From: Fretibacter rubidus
Lineage (GTDB): Bacteria > Pseudomonadota > Alphaproteobacteria > Caulobacterales > Maricaulaceae
NCBI RefSeq assembly: GCF_041429785.1
Contig: NZ_CP163423.1
Coordinates: 2,232,001 to 2,296,000, forward strand
Direction: 5' to 3'
Length of the DNA stretch: 64,000 nt
The translations under genes and the position numbers were made by a program. Of this stretch, positions 26,125 to 35,676 are shown piece by piece. The notes beneath the pieces are model-generated. The model had not been told where the DNA came from, ran no database searches, and worked only from the letters and a program-made list of their open reading frames with translations. The first letter of the stretch is position 1; every line of letters starts with the position of its first letter.

Positions 26125-26742
26125 GTGGATATTACCCCAATATTAGCCCTCGACCTTGCCGGGGTTTTTGTCTTTGCGCTAACAGGTGCATTAGCGGCAA
26201 GCCGAAGCGAGATGGATATTTTTGGGCATATTGTCTTGGCGATATTGCCCGCCATTGGCGGCGGCACAGTACGGGACTTAATCCTAGATGTGCCTGTGTT
26301 TTGGCTGTCTATGCCCGTTTACATATGGTTGGCCGTTTTAGCGGCGACCATTGTCTATATTGCACCGCCGCGCGTCGGCAAGCGCCTGACGGCTTTGGAA
26401 TGGGCCGATGCACTGGGCCTTGCTTTGTTTTGTGTTATCGGTGCGTCCAAAGCCTATAACCTTACCGGAAATATCACGATTAGTGTCACCATGGGTATTG
26501 TCACGGCCTCCGTCGGGGGCATGTTGCGCGATATTGTTTGCAATGAGGTCCCGCTGATTTTGCAAAAAGAAGTGTATGCGACAGCCGCATTGCTCGGCGG
26601 GCTTGTCTACTGCTTGGCCGTAAAGTTTGGACTAGGGCAAACGTATGCCCTTCTTGCAGGTGGTGTGTGTGCGTTTGTCTTGCGCGGGGCTGCGCTTCAC
26701 TGGGGATGGTCATTACCGCAACGCCGTCCGCGCGCGGATTAA
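26125..26742 (+). CDS. UPF0126 (TRIC-like/YicG) membrane protein
   Basis: A 205-residue membrane protein made of two copies of a three-helix UPF0126 unit. The paired Gly motifs GGGTVRDLIL and GGMLRDIV are the family signature. Bacterial members resemble TRIC cation channels; some have been proposed as glycine or amino-acid transporters. The start is a GTG at 26125 with GGAG seven bases before it; the ATG at 26120 is out of frame and stops early. It converges with the Lrp-type regulator. Confidence 0.88.
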   Translation: MDITPILALDLAGVFVFALTGALAASRSEMDIFGHIVLAILPAIGGGTVRDLILDVPVFWLSMPVYIWLAVLAATIVYIAPPRVGKRLTALEWADALGLALFCVIGASKAYNLTGNITISVTMGIVTASVGGMLRDIVCNEVPLILQKEVYATAALLGGLVYCLAVKFGLGQTYALLAGGVCAFVLRGAALHWGWSLPQRRPRAD

Positions 26743-26752
26743 GCCCTTATAC

Positions 26753-27199
26753 TCAGCTACTGGAGCAGTCCAAATCTTCTAGCACAATAGCGGAGCTGGC
26801 ATCCACCACCCCATCGAGCGCGAGCATTTTGTCGTCAATGAATTTGGACAATGCTTTGATATCTGACACCATAATATGCACAAGATAATCGACACTACCT
26901 GACAATTTATAGGCTGCACGCACTTCGGGATAGCTGGTGATACGTTGACGAAAAGCGGTGGCGCGTTCCGTTTTTTGGCGTTCAACTTTGATTTGGACAA
27001 AGGCCTGAATGGTAAGCCCGATTTTGGCAGGGTCGATATCAACTGTGAAACGCGCAATCACGCCGTCATTTCGCATCGCCTCAACTCGTCTTTGACAGGC
27101 CGAGGCAGAGAGGTTCACCCGCTCCGCCATTTGCACCCACGATATGCGGGAATCTGATTGCAAGAGCGCAAGAATACGAAGGTCTGCCGCATCAATCAT
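26753..27199 (-). CDS. Lrp/AsnC-family transcriptional regulator
   Basis: A 148-residue Lrp-type protein: N-terminal helix-turn-helix (DLRILALLQSDSRISWVQMA ... NLSASACQRRVEAM) and a C-terminal RAM ligand-binding domain with LSGSVDYLVHIM. These bind amino acids or their products. It is divergent from hppD, so it probably controls tyrosine/phenylalanine catabolism, as Lrp-type regulators beside hppD do in related bacteria. A dyad in the shared intergenic region is a candidate operator. Confidence 0.92.
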   Translation of the reverse strand: MIDAADLRILALLQSDSRISWVQMAERVNLSASACQRRVEAMRNDGVIARFTVDIDPAKIGLTIQAFVQIKVERQKTERATAFRQRITSYPEVRAAYKLSGSVDYLVHIMVSDIKALSKFIDDKMLALDGVVDASSAIVLEDLDCSSS

Positions 27200-27253
27200 A
27201 AAAAATTCCTGTGAGATAAATAATAATAGCGAGCATATCCTGCATCATATAGC

Positions 27254-27273
27254 GCAAAATCACATGATTTTGC
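27254..27273. promoter_or_regulatory. Candidate Lrp-type operator between the regulator and hppD
   Basis: A perfect inverted repeat, GCAAAATCA and TGATTTTGC separated by CA, lies in the 130-base A/T-rich divergent region, 58 bases before the hppD start and 55 bases before the regulator start. Lrp-type regulators commonly bind such A/T-rich dyads. Binding is inferred. Confidence 0.5.
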
Positions 27274-27330
27274 AGATATTATATCACACACCTATGATAT
27301 TATGCACAAAATGTAGATATGGAGCATAAT

Positions 27331-28434
27331 ATGGCTGATCTTTTTGAAAACCCGATGGGTCTAAACGGTTTTGAATTTGTAGAATTCTCAGCACCCAAAA
27401 AAGGCATATTAGAGGACCGCTTCAAGCGCACAGGGTTTACCCATATCGCCAATCACCGGTCCAAGGACGTGCAGCTTTGGCGTCAGGGCGGGATTAACTT
27501 GCTGACCAATTATGAAAAAGGCAGCAAAGCCAGTTTCTTTGCCGCCGAACATGGGCCCTGTGCGTGCGGTATGGCGTTTCGTGTGAAAGATGCGCAGAAG
27601 GCTTACCGCTACGCTATGGAAAAGGGCGCGGAACCTGTCGAGATAAAATCCAACTTTATGGAACTTCGCCTGCCCGCGATTAAGGGTATTGGCGGCGCGC
27701 TCGTCTACCTCGTCGACCGCTACGAGACAGGTGCGGAAGAAGACGGTCTGTCCATCTATGATATTGATTTTGAATATTTAGACGGTGTTGACCGCAATCC
27801 AGAAGGCGCAGGGTTTCAGGTCATCGATCACCTGACCCACAATGTTTACCAAGGCCGGATGGATTACTGGGCAGAGTATTATGAAAAGCTGTTCAATTTT
27901 CGCGAAATCCGTTTCTTTGATATTAAGGGTGAATATACGGGGCTGACGTCGCGTGCGCTAACGGCGCCAGACGGCAAAATCCGCATTCCGCTGAACCAAG
28001 AAGGCGAAGGCGGCCGTGGTCAAATTGAAGAATATTTGCGCGAATATAAAGGCGAAGGCATACAGCATATCGCCTTTAGTTGCGATGATTTACCCAAAGC
28101 CTGGGATAAGTTAAAGGCGCTGAACACGCCCTTTATGACCGCACCGCCCGCAACCTACTATGAAGATTTAGACACGCGTCTGCCCGGTCACGGCGAAGAC
28201 GTCGACGGATTACAATCACGCGGCATTTTACTGGATGGCTCAACGGAAAATAATGACCCGCGTCTTTTGCTACAAATCTTTAGCGAAAAGCTTATCGGGC
28301 CCGTATTTTTTGAATTTATTCAGCGCAAGAAAGACGAAGGCTTTGGTGAGGGTAATTTCAAAGCCCTCTTTAAATCCATCGAGCGTGACCAAATAAATCG
28401 CGGCGTTTTGAAAGAAGGCGCACCCGCAGAATAA
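27331..28434 (+). CDS. hppD: 4-hydroxyphenylpyruvate dioxygenase
   Basis: A 367-residue non-heme Fe(II) dioxygenase converting 4-hydroxyphenylpyruvate to homogentisate in tyrosine breakdown. Iron ligands are visible as His in IDHLTHNVY, His in GIQHIAFSC and Glu in VFFEFIQRK, the family pattern. The start at 27331 has GGAG about seven bases upstream; the earlier in-frame ATG at 27319 lies before this ribosome site. Homogentisate dioxygenase is not in this window, so the rest of the pathway is elsewhere; the FAH-family gene at 57 kb is not adjacent. Confidence 0.95.
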   Translation: MADLFENPMGLNGFEFVEFSAPKKGILEDRFKRTGFTHIANHRSKDVQLWRQGGINLLTNYEKGSKASFFAAEHGPCACGMAFRVKDAQKAYRYAMEKGAEPVEIKSNFMELRLPAIKGIGGALVYLVDRYETGAEEDGLSIYDIDFEYLDGVDRNPEGAGFQVIDHLTHNVYQGRMDYWAEYYEKLFNFREIRFFDIKGEYTGLTSRALTAPDGKIRIPLNQEGEGGRGQIEEYLREYKGEGIQHIAFSCDDLPKAWDKLKALNTPFMTAPPATYYEDLDTRLPGHGEDVDGLQSRGILLDGSTENNDPRLLLQIFSEKLIGPVFFEFIQRKKDEGFGEGNFKALFKSIERDQINRGVLKEGAPAE

Positions 28435-28437
28435 GAC

Positions 28438-29001
28438 TTAAGCCTTCGGTTTCAAATGGGGAATCATCCGCGCGAGAACACCGTCTTTATTGACGAAATA
28501 GTGTTTCAGCGCGGCCCCGACATGCACGATTATTAAAACCGCGATAAGTGCACCCAAGATTTCATGGGTGGTCTTTGTGATCGTCTCAAGCGTCTCTGTG
28601 CGCGGCAACGGCAAGTCAGGCACTTTGACGGCTTTAAAAATCTTCGTCGTAATTTTAGGCGTACTGACAGAGACCATAATCCATCCCGACAGCGGGATGC
28701 CGATAATCAGTGCGTAAAATCCGACATGGGTCGCCTTCGCCGCCTTTATTTCCCAAGGCTTCATCCCCTCTGGCAAAGACGGTGCCTCATGCATCAACCG
28801 CCATATTAGGCGTAAAATTGACAATCCCAGGATGATAAACCCAAAAGATTTATGCAGTTGGAATAACTCGAACTTAAACGGGGTGGGTTCGATCCACATC
28901 ATGATTTTACCGCCCATCAATTGCCCGATAATCATAATGGCAATCAACCAGTGCAAAATGACGGCTGTGCGCGTGTAACTTTGTGATGTGGTCTGTCCCA
29001 T
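28438..29001 (-). CDS. Cytochrome b561-family membrane protein
   Basis: A 187-residue four-helix cytochrome b561 with heme-ligating histidines in AVILHWLIA, FQLHKSFGF and IIVHVGAALKHYF. Proteobacterial members oxidise quinol, sometimes with superoxide as acceptor. The ATG at 29001 follows GAGG; a TTG six codons earlier is less likely. It converges on hppD with three bases between stops. Confidence 0.9.
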   Translation of the reverse strand: MGQTTSQSYTRTAVILHWLIAIMIIGQLMGGKIMMWIEPTPFKFELFQLHKSFGFIILGLSILRLIWRLMHEAPSLPEGMKPWEIKAAKATHVGFYALIIGIPLSGWIMVSVSTPKITTKIFKAVKVPDLPLPRTETLETITKTTHEILGALIAVLIIVHVGAALKHYFVNKDGVLARMIPHLKPKA

Positions 29002-29087
29002 GACCTCATAGGGCCACAATGGCGCTTGGAAATCAATTGTTTTGACAAGTCATATCCGCTTTGGTCTAGTCATACCGAGGGGACATT

Positions 29088-30506
29088 ATGGTAAAACAAG
29101 TCAGCTTTGGCGTGAAATCAGCCTACGGCATGGGGGTTAGCCTTCTGTCTGTGAAAAACATGTTGTTTCATTTTTTCTTTCTCTACTTTTTCGCCAATGT
29201 CATGGGCGTGAGCGAGCTTTCGATTGTCGCGGCCACAATGATTGCCCTGATCATTGACGCGGTCACTGATCCCGTTATGGGGCAAATATCAGATAATTCC
29301 CGATCAGAACGCTGGGGGCGGCGGCATCAATACATGCTTTGGGGCATCGTGCCGACTATGGTTGCGCTTTATTTTTTATTCACCCCACCCTTGGGACTTG
29401 GGCAGACGGGATTGTTCCTTTGGATGCTCGGGTTCTTGCTAATCGTGCGCATTGGTCTGACCGTTTACGGCGTGCCTTATTTATCGCTAGGCGCAGAGTT
29501 ATCGACGGATTATGACGAACGCACATCCATCATGTCCATGCGTGAGTTTTTCAATAATTTCTTTGCTCTGAGTGTGTTTATTATCGGACTTTTGGTTTTT
29601 CTGCCCGAAACGCCAGAGTTTGAAGACGGTATGATGAACCGCGCGGGCTACGGCCCCTTTGTTATGACCATGACGATTATCGGCGGCCTTGGCGCGCTTA
29701 TCGCGGCCTTTGGCACAAAGCATAAAATCCCAAGCTTGCGCCGTTACGAAAATGACACGCGCACGCATTGGACGCAGACCTTTGCGCAGATTAAAATCGC
29801 CGCCACCATCCGCCCATTTCTCTGGCTCTGTGCAGGCTATTGCCTCGTGCTTATCTTATATGGGGCGTCGAGCGCATTATCATTCTATCACGGCGGGTAT
29901 TTGTGGAAATTTACGCAAGTGCAGAAGTTTTTTGTCGCCCTTGCGCCGATGCTTATGCTTATCCCTGCGGTAATATTATCAGCGGCATTGTCAAAATGGC
30001 TTGATAAGAAACCCGCTATTTGTGTGTTTGCTCTGCTCTATTTTATGGCTGGTGCCCTACCCTATTGTTTATACCTACTAGGTATAGCACCGGCGCTAGG
30101 CAGCGACGCATTACTCATTCTTGTTGCTGGGCTAAACGCCCTCGCCTTTACTGGATTGTTCGGCGTTCTGGTCATTGCCAATTCCATGCTGGCGGATTTG
30201 GTTGACGTGATGGAATTACGAACAGGCAAACGCCAAGAAGGCGTGCTCTCTGCCGCTTTTAGTTTTGCGCAAAAATTGACCTTCATCTTTGGCACATTAA
30301 TCGCGAGCCTGTCTCTGCTCGCGATACAATTCCCCAAACAAACCGACCCCAGCCAAGTCGCGCAAGGCGTGATTGACGGCCTTGCAGTGGTATCAATTAT
30401 TATGGGCGTCATATTAACCGTAGCCGCGCTCGGCTGTTTCCTTCGCTACGGCCTAAACCGTGCAGAATTGGAAACGATACAGGCCAAGGTCGAAATCGCA
30501 CGTTAG
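29088..30506 (+). CDS. MFS transporter, GPH (MelB-like) cation symporter family
   Basis: A 472-residue transporter with about twelve membrane segments and the GPH signature DAVTDPVMGQISDNSRSERWG in the first cytoplasmic loop, which shapes the cation site in MelB. Family members import sugars, glycosides or sulfonates with Na+ or H+; here the neighbouring acyl-CoA genes hint at another organic substrate, which is only inference. A good ribosome site GAGGGG precedes the ATG. It converges with the acyl-CoA dehydrogenase operon with a four-base overlap at the stops. Confidence 0.9.
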   Translation: MVKQVSFGVKSAYGMGVSLLSVKNMLFHFFFLYFFANVMGVSELSIVAATMIALIIDAVTDPVMGQISDNSRSERWGRRHQYMLWGIVPTMVALYFLFTPPLGLGQTGLFLWMLGFLLIVRIGLTVYGVPYLSLGAELSTDYDERTSIMSMREFFNNFFALSVFIIGLLVFLPETPEFEDGMMNRAGYGPFVMTMTIIGGLGALIAAFGTKHKIPSLRRYENDTRTHWTQTFAQIKIAATIRPFLWLCAGYCLVLILYGASSALSFYHGGYLWKFTQVQKFFVALAPMLMLIPAVILSAALSKWLDKKPAICVFALLYFMAGALPYCLYLLGIAPALGSDALLILVAGLNALAFTGLFGVLVIANSMLADLVDVMELRTGKRQEGVLSAAFSFAQKLTFIFGTLIASLSLLAIQFPKQTDPSQVAQGVIDGLAVVSIIMGVILTVAALGCFLRYGLNRAELETIQAKVEIAR

Positions 30507-31639
30507 AGAATTAATTGCGCGAGCTTCTTTTTGTGATAATGCGCGTCGCCGTATTGGGAGGCATTAAAAATTGCGCGGCGGCGATAAAGCTGTGCGTCGC
30601 AGTCATAGGTAAACCCAAAACCACCGTGGAATTGAATGGAGCGGTCAGCCGCATAAGATAACGCCTTATCGCTTTGCGCTTTAGCCATACGGGTCGCAAT
30701 CTCGCTGCGCTTATCATTCTGCGGCCATTGATCACCAAAGCTAAACGCCGCCGCATAAAGCAGGGAGCGCGACTTTTCATAGTCGATATAAGCATCAACA
30801 GTTGGGTGTTTTAGCGCCTGAAAACTGCCAATTAATTTACCAAATTGTTTGCGCGTCTTGAGGTAATCAACGGTATAATCAATTGTCGCTTGCGCCGCCC
30901 CTGTCATTTCCGCAGCCCCCAATAGGTTGGCGACCAAATGGATATGCTCCAATGTTTGCGTAACCTTGCCGCCGTCCATCAGCGCCGTATCTGGCACGAC
31001 CAATCCGTCCAGCGTGAGCGCATAGCTGCGTTTAATATCATCGATAATGCGTTCGCGGCGTATTGCCTTTGCCGGGATGGTGTCCGCATCCAAACAAAAT
31101 AGCTGCACAGCACCGTCAACCTTCGCAGAAATAATGATGGTTCTCGCAGCCTCTAAATCCTGCACAAATGTCTTCTCGCCTGACAATCTATAGCCACTAT
31201 CCGTCATGAGGGCGGTCGATGAAATTGCAGTCAAATCCCAATTGCCGCCCGCTTCTGACAGCGCGACTGTCGCTGCTGCCCCACCCGCAATTGCTGCTAA
31301 ATGCGTTTCCTTCTGCGCCTGCGTTCCGCCCATTACAATCGCTTGCGCAGCCAATGTTGTGGCAAAAAACGGGCTGTGCAGCATATAGCGCCCCATTTGC
31401 TCCATCACGGGCACTACCTCTGTCATAGACAGGCCGACGCCGCCGAAGTCTTCTGGCACCGCTATAGCTAGCCAACCTAGAGCGCCAATTTCGGCCCATA
31501 CATCTGCGTCATATCCAAGGTCGGTTTCAATTAGCGCGCGTACGGATGACATCGGCGATTGCTCTCGGCAAAATCGTTCCGCCGCAGTAAGCAAATCAAG
31601 CTGCGCCTCTGTAACGCCGATATCGCCGAACTGACTCAT
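30503..31639 (-). CDS. Acyl-CoA dehydrogenase family protein (second of pair)
   Basis: A 378-residue flavoprotein dehydrogenase. The N-terminal helical domain, the middle beta domain (weaker than the paralogue upstream) and the C-terminal helical domain with QFGKLIGSFQALKHPTVDA and the segment SIQFHGGFGFTYDCD are present. Paired ACAD genes of this type often encode an alpha/beta heterodimer for steroid side chains or branched acyl-CoA in actinobacteria and proteobacteria. The ATG at 31639 follows GGTGAG; the longer frame overlaps the upstream gene. Last gene of the operon. Confidence 0.9.
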   Translation of the reverse strand: MSQFGDIGVTEAQLDLLTAAERFCREQSPMSSVRALIETDLGYDADVWAEIGALGWLAIAVPEDFGGVGLSMTEVVPVMEQMGRYMLHSPFFATTLAAQAIVMGGTQAQKETHLAAIAGGAAATVALSEAGGNWDLTAISSTALMTDSGYRLSGEKTFVQDLEAARTIIISAKVDGAVQLFCLDADTIPAKAIRRERIIDDIKRSYALTLDGLVVPDTALMDGGKVTQTLEHIHLVANLLGAAEMTGAAQATIDYTVDYLKTRKQFGKLIGSFQALKHPTVDAYIDYEKSRSLLYAAAFSFGDQWPQNDKRSEIATRMAKAQSDKALSYAADRSIQFHGGFGFTYDCDAQLYRRRAIFNASQYGDAHYHKKKLAQLIL

Positions 31640-31646
31640 GTGAAGC

Positions 31647-32849
31647 TCACCGGGTTTTGGGCAGGCCAAGCGCGTGCTCGCCAATGATATTGCGTTGTAT
31701 CTGGCTGGTACCGCCGCCAATGGTGGCCGAGAACGCGTTTAGATATCCCCGGTGCCAATAGCCGTTATCAACAGCGTTAGGGTCATCGACATAATACCCA
31801 GCATTGCCGCCTTGGAGGCCAAGAGCAAATTGATTTATCCGACGCGTATATTCGGTCATCACCAGCTTATCCATTAGCATGAGACCCAGCGGATTATCTT
31901 GGGTAAGACCTCGAATTCTAGAGCGCTTTCGTCCCATGGCACTGGCTTGGTTTTCAATCATAAAATCAACTAAGTGATTGGCGATGACAGGATCGTCCAA
32001 AACGTCCTCTCCGTCGCGTTGAGAGTTTCGCGCCAAATTTAATATCTCCAGCGGGTCAATCTCAGTAAGGACATAGCCGCCCGCTTGGCCTATGCGCGCA
32101 CCGCGTTCATATTCCAGCGTCTGCATCGCAATTTTCCAGCCCTCGCCTTCGCGCCCCATAAGGCCGTCAGCTGGCACGCGGGCATCATTAAAAAAGGTCT
32201 GGGTAAAGCCGTGCTCTCCCGTTAGCTTTTTAATCTTGCGCGTTTCAATCCCCGGCACAGTCATGGGTGTGAGGATAAAAGACAGCCCCGCATATTTATT
32301 GGGCGCGTCCATATCGGTGCGCGCGAGCAATATCATATATTTGCCGTAATGACCGTGGGTCGTCCAAATCTTTGAGCCGTTGAGGATATAGTCATCCCCA
32401 TCCCGCACAGCCCGCAGCTGCGCATTGCCAAGATCTGAGCCGTTGTCAGGCTCTGAAAACCCCTGACACCAAATGTCTTCGGCGGACAATATACCTTTGA
32501 TATATTTCTTTTTATGCGCCTCTGACCCTATATCCAGCAGTAGCGGCCCCGTCCAATTTAGCCCAATCGCGTTCAGCATAATAGGGCCGTTATATTTGCG
32601 CATAGCCTTGGTCGCGATGTCTTGATGGGCTTGGGTCAGGCCGCCGCCGCCGTAATCTTTCGGCCACGCGGCACCCAAATATCCCGCTTCATAAACTTTA
32701 CGCTGCCAATCGCGCAGAAAATCAAATTGCTGATCTGTGCCAACCTCCATAAAGGTCAGAGGCAGCATGAAATCTGGCGTCTTGGGCGTATTAGCAGCAA
32801 ACCACGCGTCTGCCTCTTTTGCGAAGTCGTCTAGCTCAGCGGTGCTCAT
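31647..32849 (-). CDS. Acyl-CoA dehydrogenase family protein (first of pair)
   Basis: A 400-residue acyl-CoA dehydrogenase with the FAD/substrate segment WCQGFSEPDNGSDLGNAQL, KIWTTHGHYGKYM, and the C-terminal helical domain ending IGGGTSQIQRNIIGEHALGLP. This GGTSQIQRNIIGE motif is typical of the ACAD family. Seven bases separate its stop from the next ACAD start, so the two probably form a heteromer. Substrate unknown; operon context suggests a branched or cyclic acyl-CoA. Confidence 0.93.
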   Translation of the reverse strand: MSTAELDDFAKEADAWFAANTPKTPDFMLPLTFMEVGTDQQFDFLRDWQRKVYEAGYLGAAWPKDYGGGGLTQAHQDIATKAMRKYNGPIMLNAIGLNWTGPLLLDIGSEAHKKKYIKGILSAEDIWCQGFSEPDNGSDLGNAQLRAVRDGDDYILNGSKIWTTHGHYGKYMILLARTDMDAPNKYAGLSFILTPMTVPGIETRKIKKLTGEHGFTQTFFNDARVPADGLMGREGEGWKIAMQTLEYERGARIGQAGGYVLTEIDPLEILNLARNSQRDGEDVLDDPVIANHLVDFMIENQASAMGRKRSRIRGLTQDNPLGLMLMDKLVMTEYTRRINQFALGLQGGNAGYYVDDPNAVDNGYWHRGYLNAFSATIGGGTSQIQRNIIGEHALGLPKTR

Positions 32850-32858
32850 AGCCAGCGC

Positions 32859-33314
32859 CTATGTGAATTGCATACCGAGCCAGTCCGCAATCAAGGCGGG
32901 TTTATTCCCGCCGTCAATTTCCACCGACACTTCATAGGTAATCAAAAACTGCCCAGGGCGTTTTTCTACCGCGTCTTTGACCGTAAAACGACCGCGCACT
33001 TTGGAGCCAACAGGTACAGGCGAGAGAAAGCGCACTTTTTCAAAGCCGTAATTCATCCCCATTTTCACGCCTTCCAGCGCGATTGAGGCTTGTTCCGAGA
33101 ATTTGGACAAAAGGGAGAGGGTTAGAAAACCGTGCGCGATTGTGGTGCCAAAGGGCGTAAATTTGGCCTTGTCTTCGTCAACATGAATGAACTGATGGTC
33201 CTCAGTCACATCAGCAAAAACATTGATGCGGTCTTGATTGATTGTGATCCAATCGCTGACGCCAACCTCTTGGCCAATAAGTCCTGATAGCTCGGATGCT
33301 TTGACAGTTTTCAT
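32859..33314 (-). CDS. MaoC-like (R)-hydratase
   Basis: A 151-residue hot-dog fold protein of the MaoC family. The hydratase-2 motif is visible in ADVTEDHQFIHVDEDKAKFTPFGTTIAHGFLTLSL (given here as separate parts: the Asp and His of DHQFIH and the AHGFLTL segment). It hydrates enoyl-CoA to (R)-3-hydroxyacyl-CoA. Between an SDR dehydrogenase and an acyl-CoA dehydrogenase, it fits a beta-oxidation step of (R) stereochemistry. Confidence 0.92.
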   Translation of the reverse strand: MKTVKASELSGLIGQEVGVSDWITINQDRINVFADVTEDHQFIHVDEDKAKFTPFGTTIAHGFLTLSLLSKFSEQASIALEGVKMGMNYGFEKVRFLSPVPVGSKVRGRFTVKDAVEKRPGQFLITYEVSVEIDGGNKPALIADWLGMQFT

Positions 33315-33336
33315 TTCATTCTCCCTGTTGATTTTA

Positions 33337-34251
33337 TTATTTTACGAACTCACCCTTTTGGATGCGGGTCAAGAACTTTGTGCCCTGTTGCCCACCATTG
33401 GTAAACTCTTCTTGGTCTGTTGTATCGCGAATTTGATCAATAAATTTCGCGACATTCTCGGCTGTTTGCTCGCCTTCTGATAGGTTGATGCCTTGGGTTT
33501 CAAAGACTTTGGTTTCCGAATAACCGCCAGCACCCGCGCAGAGTATCATACGGTTCGGCGCGTCGTCACATACCAAATAAACAAGTCCCGCAGAGACAGA
33601 CTCAACGGTTAGTTTTTCTAAAATTTCCTCTGGCATCAGGCCTTCGGTCATGCGTGAGCGCGCGGTCGGCGACAAGGTATTGATGCGAATATTATATTTC
33701 GCGCCCTCCAGACATAGCGTGCGCATAAAGCCTGAAAGGCCCGCTTTCGCCGCGCCGTAATTGGTTTGCCCGAAATTACCATACATACCGGATGAGCTGG
33801 TCGTCATCACAATGCGGCCATAGCCGCGCTCTTTCATATGGTTCCAAACGGCTTTGGTGCAAACAGCAGAGCCTTTAAGGTGCACGGCCACAACCAAATC
33901 CCAATCGGCCATGGTCATTTTTGAGAAAGACTTATCGCGCAATATGCCTGCATTATTGACGAGGATATCGACGTGGCCCCATTTTTCAATCGCCGCATCG
34001 ACCATAGCTTGGACTTCGGCCTCATTGGTCACATTCGCGCCATTGGCCATGGCCTCGCCGCCCATGGCAATGATCTCGGCCACGACATTATCGGCCATGG
34101 TCGCGCCGCCGCCTGTACCGTCAACCGACCCACCAAGGTCATTGACAACAACTTTGACACCGCGCTTGGCAAGCTCAATGGCGTGGCTACGACCAAGGCC
34201 GCCGCCTGCACCTGTGACAATTGCAACGCGGTCTTTAAATTCTATAGACAT
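33337..34251 (-). CDS. SDR-family 3-hydroxyacyl-CoA dehydrogenase (MFE-2-like)
   Basis: A 304-residue short-chain dehydrogenase, larger than simple FabG proteins, like the dehydrogenase part of peroxisomal multifunctional enzyme 2. The cofactor motif TGAGGGLGRSHA, NNAG and the catalytic Ser ... Tyr-x-x-x-Lys (YGAAK) are present. Together with the MaoC protein downstream it would give an MFE-2-type (R)-specific hydratase/dehydrogenase pair. A GTG at 34263 is an alternative start. Confidence 0.92.
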   Translation of the reverse strand: MSIEFKDRVAIVTGAGGGLGRSHAIELAKRGVKVVVNDLGGSVDGTGGGATMADNVVAEIIAMGGEAMANGANVTNEAEVQAMVDAAIEKWGHVDILVNNAGILRDKSFSKMTMADWDLVVAVHLKGSAVCTKAVWNHMKERGYGRIVMTTSSSGMYGNFGQTNYGAAKAGLSGFMRTLCLEGAKYNIRINTLSPTARSRMTEGLMPEEILEKLTVESVSAGLVYLVCDDAPNRMILCAGAGGYSETKVFETQGINLSEGEQTAENVAKFIDQIRDTTDQEEFTNGGQQGTKFLTRIQKGEFVK

Positions 34252-34322
34252 AGTTTTACTCACAATTTTTGTTTTTTAATATTAGGGTTGGGCCACTCGC
34301 TTACGCTCACGGTCGCTTCACT

Positions 34323-34362
34323 AAAATTGATTATCAATCAATTTTTTCAGGCTTTGCCTGAA
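34323..34362. other. Two adjacent intergenic hairpins between thiolase and SDR genes
   Basis: A perfect 10-base inverted repeat with a three-base loop (AAAATTGATT and AATCAATTTT, 34323-34345) is followed at once by a 7-base stem with TTT loop (TTCAGGC and GCCTGAA, 34346-34362). They sit in the 114-base gap inside an otherwise close-packed operon. They may attenuate transcription, stabilise mRNA ends or bind a regulator. No long T-run on the coding (minus) strand side is seen. Confidence 0.5.
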
Positions 34363-34365
34363 CTG

Positions 34366-35541
34366 TTACGCGACCTCAAAAAGCCCTGCTGCGCCCATGC
34401 CGCCGCCGACACACATCGTGCTGACAACATATTTTGCACCGCGACGTTTACCCTCAATAAGCGCGTGAGCGACCATGCGCGCACCCGACATACCGTAGGG
34501 GTGACCCACGGAAATCGCTCCGCCATTAACGTTCATATTTTCCATTGGAATACCAAGCTTATCGCGGCAGTAAATGACTTGCACAGCAAAGGCCTCATTC
34601 AACTCCCACAGATCAATATCATCCATTTTAAGACCTGTTTGTTTCAAAAGCTTAGGGATCGCGTAAATCGGGCCAATGCCCATTTCATCAGGCTCCAGTC
34701 CCGCAACCGCCATACCGCGGTAAATACCCAGCGGTTCTAACCCGCGCTTGGATGCCTCTTTACCTTCCATCAGGACAGAAACAGACGCGCCGTCAGAGAG
34801 TTGCGAGGCATTACCCGCCGTAATCGTAAACTCTGGTCCGCGCACTGGCTTGAGGCCGTTAAGGCCGTCTAGCGTTGTCGACGGGCGGTTACCTTCGTCT
34901 TTTTCCAATGTCACTTCATGCTCTGAAATTTCTTTGGTTTCTTTGTTCATGACTTTCATGGTGGAAGCCATGGGCACAATTTCGTCATCAAACTTACCCG
35001 CCTCTTGCGCGGCATGTGTACGTTGTTGCGAAATCAGCGCATATTCATCCATCGCGTCGCGGGACACGCCGTAACGCTTGGCCACAATCTCTGCCGTATC
35101 AATCATTTGGATATAAGCATTAGGGTGCTTTTTAATCACATTCATGTCGGGCGCGACACGCATTTCCGGGGTCTGCACCATAGAGATACTGTCAACGCCG
35201 CCGCCAATGGCAATCGTTTGATTATCAACGATAATTTGTTTGGCCGCGATACCAATGGCCATCATACCAGAAGAGCACTGACGGTCGATACTTTGCGCCG
35301 CAACAGTCACAGGCAGGTTGGACGCCAAAACAGCATTACGGCCAATTGTGACTTGGACACCTTGTTGCAAGGCACACCCCATGACCACATCATCAACCTC
35401 GGCCCCGTCAATACCCGCGCGTGCAACCGCGTGATCAATGGCATGACCGGCCAGTGTTGGCGACGCAGTGTTATTAAAAGCCCCGCGGTAAGCGCGGCCA
35501 ATGGGGGTGCGGGCGGTAGATACTAAAACGGCGTCTCTCAT
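34366..35541 (-). CDS. Acetyl-CoA acyltransferase (thiolase)
   Basis: A 391-residue thiolase that cleaves 3-ketoacyl-CoA. The nucleophile Cys is in RQCSSGMMA, His in [13 protein letters not shown], and the second Cys in [12 protein letters not shown]. The start at 35541 has a TTTGGAG ribosome site; the frame extends further but without one. It is the first gene of the - strand operon thiolase, SDR, MaoC, ACAD, ACAD, a nearly full beta-oxidation round, and is divergent from the AtuA-like gene. Confidence 0.95.
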   Translation of the reverse strand: MRDAVLVSTARTPIGRAYRGAFNNTASPTLAGHAIDHAVARAGIDGAEVDDVVMGCALQQGVQVTIGRNAVLASNLPVTVAAQSIDRQCSSGMMAIGIAAKQIIVDNQTIAIGGGVDSISMVQTPEMRVAPDMNVIKKHPNAYIQMIDTAEIVAKRYGVSRDAMDEYALISQQRTHAAQEAGKFDDEIVPMASTMKVMNKETKEISEHEVTLEKDEGNRPSTTLDGLNGLKPVRGPEFTITAGNASQLSDGASVSVLMEGKEASKRGLEPLGIYRGMAVAGLEPDEMGIGPIYAIPKLLKQTGLKMDDIDLWELNEAFAVQVIYCRDKLGIPMENMNVNGGAISVGHPYGMSGARMVAHALIEGKRRGAKYVVSTMCVGGGMGAAGLFEVA

Positions 35542-35676
35542 GGCAAACTCCAAATGAAAAAAGGGCTGGTCTAAGCGCCAGCTGTTATGCAACTTATTGC
35601 ATAAGGACAAATCACGGCGCAAGGGTCATAATTTAATTATTCCCGTCCCTCTCGGTTACGTGATAAACGAGTAATT

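Noticed and set aside
33973-34740. 255-codon plus-strand frame across the SDR-thiolase gap.
   Set aside because: Covers the antisense of two conserved enzymes and the hairpins; His/Asn-rich shadow without domain.
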